Assembly: GCF_035751725.1 (NCBI RefSeq)
Contig: NZ_CP142104.1
Span: forward strand, 3,596,001 to 3,660,000
From: Pseudomonas frederiksbergensis
GTDB lineage: Bacteria > Pseudomonadota > Gammaproteobacteria > Pseudomonadales > Pseudomonadaceae
Reading direction: 5' to 3'
Length of the DNA: 64,000 bases
The notes under the pieces are model-generated. The model searched no databases and had not been told where the DNA came from. It was given only the letters and a program-made list of their open reading frames with translations. Shown here piece after piece: positions 8,767-19,465 of the stretch (its first letter is position 1; each line of letters opens with the position of its first letter). The position numbers and the translations under genes were made by a program.

Positions 8767-10046
8767 TGGACGCTCTGATTCTGCTGGGCAGTTTTTTGCT
8801 GTTGATCCTGATCGGCATGCCGGTCGCCTACGCATTGGGCGCCGCCGCCCTGATCGGGGCTTGGTGGATCGATATTCCGTTCCAGGCCATCATGATCCAG
8901 ATAACCGGCGGGGTGAATAAATTCTCGCTGCTGGCCATCCCCTTCTTCGTCCTGGCCGGTGCGATCATGGCCGAGGGCGGCATGTCCCGCCGCTTGGTGG
9001 CCTTCGCCAGCGTGCTGGTCGGTTTCGTCCGTGGTGGCCTGTCCCTGGTCAACCTCGTGGCCTCGAGTTTCTTTGGCGCGATCTCCGGTTCCTCGGTGGC
9101 GGACACCGCGTCGGTTGGTTCGGTGCTGATCCCGGAAATGGAACGCCGTGGTTACCCGCGTGAATTCGCCACCGCCGTCACCGTCAGTGGTTCGGTACAG
9201 GCGCTGCTGACACCGCCAAGCCATAACGCCGTGTTGTACTCGCTTGCTGCCGGCGGCACCGTCTCCATCGGTTCGCTGTTCATGGCCGGCATCGTCCCCG
9301 GCATCATGATGAACCTCTGCCTGATGGCGCTGTGCCTGGTTTTCGCGAAAAAGCGCAATTACCCCAAGGGCGAAGTGATTCCGCTCAAGCAAGCGTTGAA
9401 GATCTGCAAGGAAGCCATGTGGGGCATGATGACCTTGTTCATCATCCTTGGCGGCATTCTGTCCGGCGTATTCACCGCCACCGAATCCGCCGCCATCGCC
9501 GTGGTGTGGGCGTTCTTCGTGACCATGTGCATCTATCGCGACTACAAGTGGAGCGAGTTGCCGAAACTGATGCACCGCACGGTGCGCACCATCTCCATCG
9601 TGATGATCCTGATCGGCTTCGCCGCCAGCTTCGGCTACATCATGACCCTGATGGAAATCCCGGCGAAGATCACCACCGCGTTCCTGACGCTGTCGGACAA
9701 CCGCTACGTGATCCTGATGTGCATCAACGTGATGCTGCTGGCCCTGGGCACTGTGATGGACATGGCGCCGCTGATCCTGATCCTGACGCCGATCCTGATG
9801 CCAGTCATCGTCGGCATCGGCGTGGACCCGGTGCAGTTCGGCATGATCATGCTGGTGAACCTGGGTATCGGCCTGATCACCCCGCCGGTGGGCGCGGTGT
9901 TGTTCGTCGGCTCCGCCATCGGCAAGGTCAGCATCGAAAGCACCGTCAAGGCCCTGCTGCCGTTCTACGGCATGCTGTTCCTGGTCCTGCTGCTGGTGAC
10001 CTACGTGCCTGCCATCTCGCTGTGGCTGCCGAATCTGGTGCTGTAA
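8766..10046 (+). CDS. TRAP transporter large permease DctM
   Basis: A 426-residue protein with about 12 membrane segments and DctM landmarks: GMPVAYALGAAALIG near the N-terminus, the gly/ser-rich hairpin FFGAISGSSVADTASVGSVL (about residues 99-118), and the repeat-half LGTVMDMAPLILILTPILMP with VNLGIGLITPPVG. It is the sodium-coupled transport subunit. The TAATG junction with dctQ indicates coupled translation. It ends the tightly spaced part of the hexuronate operon; a REPIN follows. Confidence 0.93.
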   Translation: MDALILLGSFLLLILIGMPVAYALGAAALIGAWWIDIPFQAIMIQITGGVNKFSLLAIPFFVLAGAIMAEGGMSRRLVAFASVLVGFVRGGLSLVNLVASSFFGAISGSSVADTASVGSVLIPEMERRGYPREFATAVTVSGSVQALLTPPSHNAVLYSLAAGGTVSIGSLFMAGIVPGIMMNLCLMALCLVFAKKRNYPKGEVIPLKQALKICKEAMWGMMTLFIILGGILSGVFTATESAAIAVVWAFFVTMCIYRDYKWSELPKLMHRTVRTISIVMILIGFAASFGYIMTLMEIPAKITTAFLTLSDNRYVILMCINVMLLALGTVMDMAPLILILTPILMPVIVGIGVDPVQFGMIMLVNLGIGLITPPVGAVLFVGSAIGKVSIESTVKALLPFYGMLFLVLLLVTYVPAISLWLPNLVL

Positions 10047-10068
10047 CCCAACAGTGAGCAAGCCCCCC

Positions 10069-10172
10069 TTGTGGCGAGGGAGCTTGCTCCCGCTGGACTG
10101 CGCAGCAGGCCCCTCCGTGTCAATCGGGGCGCCTGCTTCGCAGCCGAGCGGGGGCAAACTCCCTCGCCACAA
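10069..10172. repeat. REPIN (paired REP palindromes)
   Basis: Two inverted REP sequences, beginning TTGTGGCGAGGGAGCTTGCT and ending ACTCCCTCGCCACAA, flank a GC-rich spacer. This is the common fluorescens-group REP doublet, located between dctM and the epimerase gene. It may also act as a transcript-end stabiliser for the TRAP operon. Confidence 0.85.
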
Positions 10173-10207
10173 GAGCTTTCTGCCCCTTTGAAAAAGACCC
10201 TGCCATC

Positions 10208-11077
10208 ATGACGCCCCCTCTCCTCCACCTCCAAGACGAACTCACCCGCCTTACCCTGGCCCCGCACCTGGGCGCCAGCTTCGTTGAATGGACCTTGCGC
10301 AGCACCGGAGCCCCCCTGCTGCGCCCTCCTGCGCCACAAGCGGTGGAAAATGGTCTGCCGGGCAAGCTCGGCTGCTTCCCATTGATTCCCTGGTCCAACC
10401 GAATCGCCCAAAGTGGTTTCGATTGCCCCGGTGGCTGGCTCGCCCTGGACGCCAACAGCCCCAACGATCCGTTTCCCATTCACGGCAGCGCCTGGCAGCA
10501 ACCTTGGCAGGTGGCCGAACAGAGCGCACAGGAAGTCTTGCTGCAACTCGACAGCCAAACACCGTTCGCCTATTGCGCCAGCCTGCGGATCCGCTTGAGC
10601 GGCGGCCAGCTGCAAATCGCCCTGCACGTCACGCACATGGCGGAACAGGCTGCCTGGCACGGGTTGGGTTTGCACCCATATTTCCCGCGCACTGCCGGTA
10701 CGCGCCTGCAAACCCGCGCCAGTGAAGTCTGGATGTGCGACGCCGCGAAACTGCCGACGGAACTGACGGACGTTCCTTCTGACTGGGATTTCCAACAAGC
10801 ACGGTCGCTGCCGAAGACCCTCGTCGACAACGGTTTCGGTGGCTGGGACGGACGATGCCTGATCCAACAGCCGGACCTGGGTTACGAACTGGAATGCCGT
10901 GCCAGCGGCAGCGATTATTTCCTGTTGTACTGCCCTGTGGGTCTGGACTTTTTCTGCATCGAACCGGTGAGTCATCCGGTCAATGCCCATCACCTGCCAG
11001 GACGGCCGGGGCTGCGATTGCTGGAGCAAGGGCAGTCGGTGGCGCTGGGGTTTTCGATGCAGTGCCGAGAGCTCTAG
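10208..11077 (+). CDS. aldose 1-epimerase-family protein
   Basis: A 289-residue galactose-mutarotase-like protein. It has GCFPLIPWSNRI (the conserved Asn-Arg of the active site), FPIHGSAWQQPW (first catalytic His) and GLGLHPYFPR (second catalytic His), with EPVSHPVNAHH toward the C-terminus. It would interconvert sugar anomers. It follows the uronate uptake and oxidation genes in the same direction, so a role in supplying the anomer used by uronate dehydrogenase is a reasonable guess. The 161-bp gap with a REPIN argues for at least partly separate expression. Confidence 0.85.
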   Translation: MTPPLLHLQDELTRLTLAPHLGASFVEWTLRSTGAPLLRPPAPQAVENGLPGKLGCFPLIPWSNRIAQSGFDCPGGWLALDANSPNDPFPIHGSAWQQPWQVAEQSAQEVLLQLDSQTPFAYCASLRIRLSGGQLQIALHVTHMAEQAAWHGLGLHPYFPRTAGTRLQTRASEVWMCDAAKLPTELTDVPSDWDFQQARSLPKTLVDNGFGGWDGRCLIQQPDLGYELECRASGSDYFLLYCPVGLDFFCIEPVSHPVNAHHLPGRPGLRLLEQGQSVALGFSMQCREL

Positions 11078-11241
11078 GCGGCACACGATCCCTTGCTCGA
11101 CGATAAGAATCTCTCAAGCCGCGCACGCCTGTTGTCAGGTGTGAACGCATTTGCAGGCGCCCTGTGCCTCACTTAAGCTGCGGACCCTATGTTGTGAATC
11201 TCCAGAATTGCAACCGCTTCTTCCCGCACAGGTCCGCTGTC

Positions 11242-12105
11242 ATGCCCGCGCAGATCCAAAGCTTCCTTGATGCTGCTTCGAAGACCTACACCTATGTCGT
11301 TTACGAACAGGATGGCGGGCAGTGCGCAGTGGTCGACCCGGTGCTCGACTACGACCCGGCCTCGGGCCGCAGCGGTACCGCGCAGGCTGATCGGGTGATC
11401 GCTTTTGTGCGCGAACATCGATTGACGGTGCAATGGCTGCTGGAAACCCACGCCCACGCCGACCACCTGTCCGCCGCGCCTTATCTGCGCCGGGAATTGG
11501 GCGGCAAGATCGCCATCGGCGAGTCCATCGGCCAGGTGCAGAACGTGTTCAAGGCCCTGTTCAACCTGGAGCCTCAATTCGCCGTCGACGGTTCGCAATT
11601 CGATCATCAGTTCGCACCGGACGAGTCCTTCCTCATCGGCAATCTCAAGGCCACTGCACTGCATGTGCCCGGCCACACCCCGGCGGACATGGCCTACCTG
11701 ATCGACGGCGATATGATCCTGGTGGGCGATACGCTGTTCATGCCCGACGTGGGCACCGCTCGCTGCGACTTCCCGGGCGGCGATGCCCACCAGCTCTACA
11801 CCTCGATCCGCAAGCTGCTGGCCTTCCCTGCTGGCGTACGGTTATTCGTGTGCCACGACTACCCGCCGCAGGGACGCGAGCCTCAGTGCATGAGTACGGT
11901 GGGTGAGCAGCGCCAGTACAACATCCATGTGCGCGATGGCATCGACGAGACGTCGTTCGTGGCCATGCGCACCCAGCGCGACAAGACCCTGGGGATGCCG
12001 ACGCTATTGTTGCCGGCGATCCAGGTGAATGTGCGCGCCGGACACCTGCCGCCGGCCGAGGGTAATGGTGTGACCTACCTGAAGATTCCGATCAACCAGC
12101 TCTAG
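11242..12105 (+). CDS. MBL-fold hydrolase, persulfide-dioxygenase / BLH-like
   Basis: A 287-residue metallo-beta-lactamase-fold protein with the metal motif HAHADH (H70, H72, D74, H75), then HVPGHTPADMAYLIDGDMILVGDTLF and HDYPPQGREP. This arrangement is typical of the ETHE1/persulfide dioxygenase and beta-lactamase-hydrolase-like group, which handle glutathione persulfide or related sulfur species. The ATG at 11242 is chosen over an upstream in-frame start because it begins the conserved part. It stands alone, convergent with bkdR. The substrate cannot be settled from sequence. Confidence 0.8.
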   Translation: MPAQIQSFLDAASKTYTYVVYEQDGGQCAVVDPVLDYDPASGRSGTAQADRVIAFVREHRLTVQWLLETHAHADHLSAAPYLRRELGGKIAIGESIGQVQNVFKALFNLEPQFAVDGSQFDHQFAPDESFLIGNLKATALHVPGHTPADMAYLIDGDMILVGDTLFMPDVGTARCDFPGGDAHQLYTSIRKLLAFPAGVRLFVCHDYPPQGREPQCMSTVGEQRQYNIHVRDGIDETSFVAMRTQRDKTLGMPTLLLPAIQVNVRAGHLPPAEGNGVTYLKIPINQL

Positions 12106-12150
12106 GCATTCGGGACTGCAGCGCGAAGCGGTCCCAAAGCCCTCTAATGC

Positions 12151-12639
12151 TCAAGTGCCCAACGTCAACCCATTGGCCGGCAACGGCAGCGCGGTCTTGT
12201 AGCGCACCTGCTTGAGGGCGAAGCTGGAGCGGATGTTCGCCACGCCCGGGACCTTGGTCAAAAAGTCCATCATGAACCGCTCCAGCGACTGGATCGTCGG
12301 CACCAGCACGCGGATCAGGTAATCCGGATCGCCCGCCATCAGGTAGCACTCCATCACCTCCGGCCGGTCGGAGATCGCCTCTTCGAAATGCTGCAGCGCC
12401 TCTTCCACCTGCTTCTCCAGGCTGACATGGATAAACACGTTGACGTGCAAACCCAGCAGGTCGGCGTCCAGCAGCGTGACCTGCTCACGGATGACCCCTA
12501 GCTCCTCCATCGCCCGGACGCGATTGAAGCATGGCGTCGGCGACAGGTTGACGGAACGGGCGAGATCGGCGTTGGTGATGCGGGCGTTTTCCTGAAGGCT
12601 GTTCAGAATGCCGATGTCGGTGCGATCCAATTTACGCAT
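12151..12639 (-). CDS. bkdR: Lrp/AsnC-family regulator of the bkd operon
   Basis: A 162-residue Lrp-type regulator. The helix-turn-helix spans about residues 5-60 ([38 protein letters not shown]) and the RAM ligand-binding domain follows ([12 protein letters not shown]). It is encoded divergently from bkdA1, exactly as in P. putida, where BkdR activates the branched-chain keto acid dehydrogenase operon in response to branched-chain amino acids. The 194-bp shared region contains AT-rich dyads that may be its sites. Confidence 0.93.
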   Translation of the reverse strand: MRKLDRTDIGILNSLQENARITNADLARSVNLSPTPCFNRVRAMEELGVIREQVTLLDADLLGLHVNVFIHVSLEKQVEEALQHFEEAISDRPEVMECYLMAGDPDYLIRVLVPTIQSLERFMMDFLTKVPGVANIRSSFALKQVRYKTALPLPANGLTLGT

Positions 12640-12668
12640 GAGACAAATAATCCTGTTTTTTATCGTTG

Positions 12669-12687
12669 TGCAGATTTTTTATCTGCA
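12669..12687. promoter_or_regulatory. dyad in bkdR-bkdA1 control region
   Basis: TGCAGAT and ATCTGCA form perfect 7-bp arms around TTTTT. A second, weaker dyad, ATTGT-N6-ACAAT, lies at 12743-12758. AT-rich dyads between divergent bkdR and bkdA1 are natural candidates for Lrp-type BkdR binding; this is inferred from position. Confidence 0.4.
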
Positions 12688-12827
12688 AATGATCTGAACA
12701 GCAAGCCAACAGAGAAAAATATTCTTCTTCGTCGAGCCTATGATTGTTGTAGGACAATTTCCCACCTACCCAGGGAAATTCGTCAGCTAGCGCGCCCACT
12801 ACAAGAAATTCACAAGATCGAGCGTAG

Positions 12828-14069
<1,242 letters not shown>

Positions 14070-14070
14070 C

Positions 14071-15129
14071 ATGAACGATCACAACAACAATATTGCGTTG
14101 GACACCGCCATGACCACTACCACCATGACCATGATCCAGGCCCTGCGCTCGGCCATGGACGTGATGCTCGAGCGCGACGACGACGTCGTGGTGTTCGGCC
14201 AGGACGTCGGTTACTTCGGCGGCGTGTTCCGCTGCACCGAGGGCCTGCAGAACAAGTACGGCACCTCGCGGGTGTTCGACGCACCGATTTCCGAAAGCGG
14301 CATCGTCGGCGTGGCGGTGGGCATGGGCGCCTACGGGTTGCGGCCGGTGGCCGAGATCCAGTTCGCCGACTACGTCTACCCGGCGTCGGACCAGATCATT
14401 TCCGAAGCCGCGCGCCTGCGCTATCGCTCGGCCGGCGAGTTCACCGCGCCGATGACCCTGCGCATGCCTTGCGGCGGCGGCATCTATGGCGGCCAGACCC
14501 ACAGCCAGAGCATCGAGGCGATGTTCACCCAGGTCTGCGGCCTGCGCACCGTCATGCCATCCAACCCCTACGACGCCAAGGGCTTGCTGATCGCTTCCAT
14601 CGAAAACGATGACCCGGTGATCTTCCTCGAACCCAAGCGCCTGTATAACGGCCCGTTCGACGGCCACCACGATCGTCCGGTAACGCCGTGGTCGAAACAC
14701 CCCTCGGCGCAGGTGCCGGACGGTTACTACACCGTGCCGCTGGACGTCGCCGCCATCACCCGTCCGGGCAAGGACGTGACGGTGCTCACCTACGGCACCA
14801 CGGTCTACGTTTCCCAAGTGGCAGCCGAAGAAACCGGCATCGATGCCGAAGTCATCGACCTGCGCAGCCTCTGGCCGCTGGACCTTGAGACCATCGTCAA
14901 ATCCGTGAAGAAGACCGGCCGCTGCGTGGTCGTCCACGAAGCCACCCGCACCTGCGGTTTCGGCGCCGAGCTGGTGTCGTTGGTACAAGAACATTGCTTC
15001 CACCACCTGGAAGCGCCCATCGAGCGTGTCACCGGCTGGGATACTCCCTACCCGCACGCGCAGGAATGGGCGTATTTCCCTGGGCCGTCCCGTGTGGGCG
15101 CGGCGTTGAAACGGGTCATGGAGGTCTGA
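14071..15129 (+). CDS. bkdA2: branched-chain 2-oxoacid dehydrogenase E1 beta subunit
   Basis: A 352-residue E1-beta transketolase-fold subunit. Visible landmarks are FGQDVGYFGGVFRCTEGL, AEIQFADYVYPASDQI (central pyrimidine-domain signature) and the C-terminal DLRSLWPLDLETIV and VVHEATRTCGFGAEL. The N-terminus MNDHNNNIALDTAM matches the start used in P. putida. It forms an alpha2beta2 E1 with BkdA1 and ends directly against the bkdB start. Confidence 0.96.
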   Translation: MNDHNNNIALDTAMTTTTMTMIQALRSAMDVMLERDDDVVVFGQDVGYFGGVFRCTEGLQNKYGTSRVFDAPISESGIVGVAVGMGAYGLRPVAEIQFADYVYPASDQIISEAARLRYRSAGEFTAPMTLRMPCGGGIYGGQTHSQSIEAMFTQVCGLRTVMPSNPYDAKGLLIASIENDDPVIFLEPKRLYNGPFDGHHDRPVTPWSKHPSAQVPDGYYTVPLDVAAITRPGKDVTVLTYGTTVYVSQVAAEETGIDAEVIDLRSLWPLDLETIVKSVKKTGRCVVVHEATRTCGFGAELVSLVQEHCFHHLEAPIERVTGWDTPYPHAQEWAYFPGPSRVGAALKRVMEV

Positions 15130-16398
15130 ATGGGCACGCACGTTATCAAGATGCCGGACATCGGCGAAGGCATCGCGGAAGTAGAATTGTCGGTGTGGCA
15201 CGTCAAGGTCGGCGACATGGTCGTCGAGGACCAAGTGCTGGCCGATGTCATGACTGACAAGGCGATGGTGGATATTCCTTCACCAGTGCATGGCCGGGTC
15301 ATCGCCCTGGGTGGCGAGCCGGGTGAAGTCATGGCGGTGGGCAGCGAACTGATCCGCATCGAAGTCGAAGGCGCGGGCAACTTGAAGGAATCGGCCCAAC
15401 CGGCTCCCGTTGCGGCGGCTGTACAGGCGCCAAAGCCTGCGCCAGTGGCCACGCCTGAACCGGTGGGGGAAAAAACCGCCGCGCCACGCTGCGCCCCGCA
15501 AGCGCCTGTGGCCCGCGCGCCTGAAGAGCGCCCATTGGCCTCGCCGGCCGTGCGCAAACATGCGCTGGACCTGGGTATCCAACTGCGCCTGGTCCAGGGC
15601 AGCGGCCCTGCCGGGCGAATCCTGCATGAGGACTTGGAAGCCTACCTGGCCCAGGGGTCGTCACCCCAGGCCAAGGGCGGTTCGGGTTATGCCGAACGCC
15701 ACGACGAGCAGCAGATCCCGGTGATCGGCATGCGCCGCAAGATCGCCCAGCGCATGCAGGAAGCCACCCAACGCGCCGCCCATTTCAGCTACGTCGAGGA
15801 AATCGACGTCACCGCCCTGGAAGAGCTGCGGGTTCACCTGAATGAAAAACACGGCGCCAATCGCGGCAAGCTGACCTTGCTGCCGTTCCTGGTCCGCGCC
15901 CTGGTCGTGGCCCTGCGCGACTTCCCGCAGATGAACGCCCGCTATGACGACGAAGCCCAAGTCATCCACCGCTCCGGCGCGGTGCATGTGGGTGTTGCCA
16001 CCCAGAGCGATGTCGGCCTGATGGTGCCGGTGGTGCGTCACGCCGAGGCTCGCGGCCTGTGGGACAGCGCGGCGGAAATCTCGCGCCTGGCCACGGCCGC
16101 ACGCAATGGCAAGGCCAGTCGCGATGAGCTGTCCGGTTCGACCATCACTCTGACCAGCCTTGGCGCGTTGGGCGGCATCGTCAGCACACCGGTGCTGAAC
16201 CTGCCAGAAGTGGCGATCGTCGGTGTGAACAAGATCGTCGAGCGGCCCGTGGTCATCAAGGGCCAGATCGTGATCCGCAAGATGATGAACCTCTCCAGTT
16301 CCTTCGATCACCGGGTGGTCGACGGCATGGATGCGGCGCAATTCATCCAGGCCTTGCGCGGTTTGCTCGAACAACCCGCCACCTTGTTTGTGGAGTAA
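15130..16398 (+). CDS. bkdB: branched-chain 2-oxoacid dehydrogenase E2, lipoamide acyltransferase
   Basis: A 422-residue E2 core protein. It has one lipoyl domain (residues 1-80, lipoylated K44 in MTDKAMVDI), a Pro/Ala linker, an E1/E3-binding domain (SPAVRKHALDLGIQL, about 137-170), and the catalytic acyltransferase domain ending in SSSFDHRVVDG, with catalytic H394 and D398. It transfers the branched acyl group to CoA. It starts immediately after the bkdA2 stop, so the operon is tightly coupled. Confidence 0.96.
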   Translation: MGTHVIKMPDIGEGIAEVELSVWHVKVGDMVVEDQVLADVMTDKAMVDIPSPVHGRVIALGGEPGEVMAVGSELIRIEVEGAGNLKESAQPAPVAAAVQAPKPAPVATPEPVGEKTAAPRCAPQAPVARAPEERPLASPAVRKHALDLGIQLRLVQGSGPAGRILHEDLEAYLAQGSSPQAKGGSGYAERHDEQQIPVIGMRRKIAQRMQEATQRAAHFSYVEEIDVTALEELRVHLNEKHGANRGKLTLLPFLVRALVVALRDFPQMNARYDDEAQVIHRSGAVHVGVATQSDVGLMVPVVRHAEARGLWDSAAEISRLATAARNGKASRDELSGSTITLTSLGALGGIVSTPVLNLPEVAIVGVNKIVERPVVIKGQIVIRKMMNLSSSFDHRVVDGMDAAQFIQALRGLLEQPATLFVE

Positions 16399-16401
16399 GT
16401 G

Positions 16402-17784
16402 ATGCAGACTTTGAATACCACCCTGCTGATCATCGGCGGCGGCCCTGGCGGCTATGTGGCGGCGATCCGTGCCGGGCAACTGGGCATCTCGACCATCCTG
16501 GTGGAAGGCCAGGCGCTGGGCGGTACGTGCCTGAACGTTGGCTGCATCCCGTCCAAGGCGTTGATCCATGTGGCCGAGCAGTTCCACCAGACCCGCCACC
16601 ACAGCCAGGGCTCGGCCTTGGGCATCACCGTTGCGGCGCCCACCCTGGACATCGGCAAAAGCGTGGAGTGGAAGGATGGCATCGTCGATCGCCTGACCAC
16701 TGGCGTCGCCGCGTTGCTCAAGAAGCACAAGGTCCAGGTCATTCACGGCTGGGCCAAGGTGGTCGATGGCAAGACGGTCGAGGTTGGCGACACCCGCATC
16801 CAGTGTGAACACCTGCTGTTGGCTACCGGCTCGAAAAGCGTCGACCTGCCGATGCTGCCGGTGGGTGGACCGATCATTTCTTCCACCGAAGCCCTCGCCC
16901 CGTCTTCGGTGCCCAAGCATCTGGTGGTGGTCGGCGGTGGCTACATTGGCCTGGAGCTGGGCATTGCGTATCGCAAGCTTGGCGCCGAGGTCAGTGTGGT
17001 GGAAGCCCAGGAGCGGATCCTGCCGGCCTACGACGGTGAGCTGACGCAGCCGGTGCACGAAGCGCTCAAGCAATTGGGCGTGAAGCTGTACCTCAAGCAC
17101 AGCGTCGAAGGTTTCGATGCCCAGGCCAATACCTTGAAGGTGCGTGATCCCAATGGCGACACCCTGAGCCTGGAGACTGACCGGGTGCTGGTGGCCGTCG
17201 GTCGCAAACCCAACACCCAGGGCTGGAACCTCGAAGCGCTGGACCTGGCGATGAACGGCTCGGCAGTGAAGATCGACAATCGCTGCCAGACCAGCATGCG
17301 CAACGTCTGGGCCATCGGCGACCTGAGCGGCGAACCGATGCTCGCCCACCGGGCCATGGCCCAGGGCGAGATGGTCGCCGAGCTGATCGCTGGCCTACAT
17401 CGCGAGTTCAACCCGACCGCCATCGCGGCGGTGTGCTTCACCGATCCGGAAGTGGTCGTGGTCGGCAAGACGCCGGACGAGGCCAACGCTGCCGGACTGG
17501 ACTGCATCGTTTCGAGCTTCCCGTTCGCCGCCAACGGCCGGGCCATGACGCTGGAATCGAAAAGCGGTTTCGTCCGGGTCGTGGCGCGCCGGGACAATCA
17601 CTTGATCGTTGGTTGGCAAGCGGTTGGCGTGGGGGTGTCGGAGCTGTCCACAGCGTTCGGCCAATCCCTTGAAATGGGCGCGCGCCTGGAAGACATCGCC
17701 GGCACCATCCACGCCCACCCTACGCTGGGCGAGGCGGTGCAGGAAGCAGCCTTGCGGGCGTTGGGGCATGCGTTGCACTTGTAA
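16402..17784 (+). CDS. lpdV: dihydrolipoamide dehydrogenase (E3) of the bkd complex
   Basis: A 460-residue FAD disulfide oxidoreductase. The FAD site is [19 protein letters not shown], the redox disulfide is C43/C48 in [13 protein letters not shown], the NAD site is [20 protein letters not shown], and the C-terminal HAHPTLGE supplies the His-Glu pair. The ATG at 16402 is preferred over a GTG immediately before it. It reoxidises the BkdB lipoyl arm. It closes the bkdA1-A2-B-lpdV operon and is followed by a REP-like hairpin. Confidence 0.95.
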   Translation: MQTLNTTLLIIGGGPGGYVAAIRAGQLGISTILVEGQALGGTCLNVGCIPSKALIHVAEQFHQTRHHSQGSALGITVAAPTLDIGKSVEWKDGIVDRLTTGVAALLKKHKVQVIHGWAKVVDGKTVEVGDTRIQCEHLLLATGSKSVDLPMLPVGGPIISSTEALAPSSVPKHLVVVGGGYIGLELGIAYRKLGAEVSVVEAQERILPAYDGELTQPVHEALKQLGVKLYLKHSVEGFDAQANTLKVRDPNGDTLSLETDRVLVAVGRKPNTQGWNLEALDLAMNGSAVKIDNRCQTSMRNVWAIGDLSGEPMLAHRAMAQGEMVAELIAGLHREFNPTAIAAVCFTDPEVVVVGKTPDEANAAGLDCIVSSFPFAANGRAMTLESKSGFVRVVARRDNHLIVGWQAVGVGVSELSTAFGQSLEMGARLEDIAGTIHAHPTLGEAVQEAALRALGHALHL

Positions 17785-17802
17785 TAGCCGTGGGTGAATA
17801 AC

Positions 17803-17829
17803 TTGTGGGAGCAAGCCTTGCTTCCACAA
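17803..17829. repeat. single REP-like hairpin after lpdV
   Basis: TTGTGGGAGCAAG and CTTGCTTCCACAA (the arms share bases at the centre) give a near-perfect palindrome of the Pseudomonas REP type. There is no T-run. It may serve as a transcript end for the bkd operon. Confidence 0.6.
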
Positions 17830-17976
17830 TCCCTCACAACGACCGCAGGGCTGTTTTCAGCTGCAGGATTCATGTAACAGGCTGCGAAACACCCCCGGAA
17901 TGAAGTATTGTTGTCCCCATTCAAAACGTCAGAAGCCTTGAACCGTTTCGACGGTTGTCAGGAAATAGAGGGTGTC

Positions 17977-18996
17977 ATGGGTAACGAGAGCATCAATTGG
18001 GACAAACTGGGCTTTGACTACATCAAGACCGACAAGCGCTACCTGTCGCACTGGCGCGATGGCGCCTGGGACGCGGGCACCCTGACCGACGACAACGTGC
18101 TGCACATCAGCGAGGGCTCCACCGCCCTGCACTACGGTCAGCAATGCTTCGAAGGCCTGAAGGCCTATCGCTGCAAGGACGGTTCGATCAACCTGTTCCG
18201 CCCGGACCAGAACGCCGCCCGCATGCAACGCAGCTGCGCCCGCCTGCTGATGCCGCACGTCGACACCGAGCAGTTCATCGAGGCCTGCAAGCAAGTGGTC
18301 CGCGCCAACGAGCGCTTCATCCCCCCGTATGGCACTGGCGGCGCGCTGTACCTGCGTCCGTTCGTGATCGGCGTGGGTGACAACATCGGCGTGCGCACCG
18401 CACCGGAGTTCATCTTCTCGATTTTCTGCATTCCGGTCGGCGCCTACTTCAAGGGCGGCCTGACCCCGCACAACTTCCTGATCTCCAGCTTCGACCGCGC
18501 CGCCCCGCAAGGCACCGGCGCCGCCAAGGTCGGTGGCAACTACGCCGCCAGCCTGATGCCCGGCTCCCAGGCCAAGAAGGCCAGTTTCGCCGACTGCATC
18601 TACCTGGATCCGCTGACCCATTCGAAAATCGAGGAAGTCGGCTCGGCCAACTTCTTCGGCATTACCCACGACAACAAATTCATCACCCCCAACTCCCCAT
18701 CGGTCCTGCCGGGCATCACCCGCCTGTCGCTGATCGAACTGGCGAAATCGCGCCTGGGCCTGGAAGTGATCGAAGGCGACGTGTTCATCGACAAGCTGTC
18801 GGATTTCAAGGAAGCCGGCGCCTGCGGTACCGCAGCGGTGATCACGCCGATCGGCGGCATCAGCTATAAGGACAAGCTGCACGTGTTCCACAGCGAAACC
18901 GAAGTCGGCCCGATCACCCAGAAGCTCTACAAAGAGCTGACCGGCGTACAGACCGGCGACGTGGAAGCGCCGGCGGGTTGGATCGTCAAGGTTTGA
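17977..18996 (+). CDS. ilvE: branched-chain amino acid aminotransferase
   Basis: A 339-residue fold-type IV PLP aminotransferase. Landmarks are STALHYGQQCFEGLKAYR, the PLP lysine K184 in AAKVGGNYAASL, and IEEVGSANFFGI. It interconverts Leu, Ile and Val with their 2-oxoacids, the same 2-oxoacids that the bkd complex upstream oxidises. The start at 17977 has AGAGGG before it; a longer frame beginning at 17908 lacks a comparable site. A Rho-independent terminator follows at once. Confidence 0.93.
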   Translation: MGNESINWDKLGFDYIKTDKRYLSHWRDGAWDAGTLTDDNVLHISEGSTALHYGQQCFEGLKAYRCKDGSINLFRPDQNAARMQRSCARLLMPHVDTEQFIEACKQVVRANERFIPPYGTGGALYLRPFVIGVGDNIGVRTAPEFIFSIFCIPVGAYFKGGLTPHNFLISSFDRAAPQGTGAAKVGGNYAASLMPGSQAKKASFADCIYLDPLTHSKIEEVGSANFFGITHDNKFITPNSPSVLPGITRLSLIELAKSRLGLEVIEGDVFIDKLSDFKEAGACGTAAVITPIGGISYKDKLHVFHSETEVGPITQKLYKELTGVQTGDVEAPAGWIVKV

Positions 18997-18998
18997 TC

Positions 18999-19027
18999 AA
19001 AGCCCCCTGGGCACTTGAGGGCTTTTT
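18999..19027 (+). terminator. Rho-independent terminator of ilvE
   Basis: AAAGCCCCCTGGGC and the following GAGGGCTTTTT form a GC stem with a T-run, starting 3 bases after the aminotransferase stop codon. Confidence 0.85.
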
Positions 19028-19028
19028 C

Positions 19029-19157
19029 GTGGCGAGGGGATTTATCCCCGCGGGGTTGCGAAGCAACCCCCATGTACTTGGATGAGCCACAAAAACCATG
19101 CGAGCGCTTCGCACTCGAGCGGGGCGGTGCTACGTTTCGCTGAATCCTCTCGCCACA
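19029..19157. repeat. REPIN
   Basis: Begins GTGGCGAGGGGATTTATCCC and ends CTCTCGCCACA, with inner hairpins (GGGGTTGCGAAGCAACCCC). It is the same REP class as the elements at 10069 and 40714. Confidence 0.8.
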
Positions 19158-19174
19158 GGGTTGCTCACCTGAGT

Positions 19175-19213
19175 AAAAAGCCCACCGCTGTCCTTGCAGG
19201 GGTGGGCTTTTTT
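19175..19213. terminator. bidirectional Rho-independent terminator
   Basis: AAAAAGCCCACC and GGTGGGCTTTTTT are perfect complementary arms, with an A-run on the left and a T-run on the right, so it could end transcripts from both sides. Confidence 0.8.
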
Positions 19214-19238
19214 ACATCTTCTTTCAGTTACTCCCGAG

Positions 19239-19448
19239 GCAAACCGGCCATCGCCCCCAACGCTGGCGAAACCAGCCGTAACCGCTGACCAGCAGTATTT
19301 CGCTCGATACCAACGCCGCGCCAACGATAAAGTTCGGCTCCAGCGGCTCGTCCTCCCGCACCGGCATGCCTGGGGTGAGTTCGTCTACGCCTACAGCGGC
19401 GTGATGGAAATCGAGATCGCCTGGCACCGTTACCTGGTTCCGCCGCAA
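19239..19448 (+). pseudogene. remnant of an AraC-family regulator (N-terminal cupin only)
   Basis: The plus strand encodes about 70 residues that read like the N-terminus of an AraC-type regulator: ADQQYFARYQRRANDK, then RLVLPHRHAWGEFVYAYSGV and MEIEIAWHRYLVPPQ, the metal-cupin sensing strand pattern. Similarity stops abruptly after VPPQ, just before a REP-like repeat and the convergent ArsR gene, and no helix-turn-helix follows. There is no good start codon or ribosome site. It is best read as the stump of a regulator truncated by rearrangement. Confidence 0.6.
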
Positions 19449-19465
19449 GATCCCTCGTTTTTTGT

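Noticed and set aside
8763..10172. 469-codon minus-strand frame over dctM, rich in His, Gln and Asp
   Set aside because: Its composition is the mirror of dctM codons and the start lies inside a REPIN.
10069..10172. Repeated palindromes considered as a CRISPR array or tRNA-like structure
   Set aside because: Inverted pairs with one spacer and several dispersed copies fit REPINs; there are no regular direct repeats with unique spacers and no cas genes.
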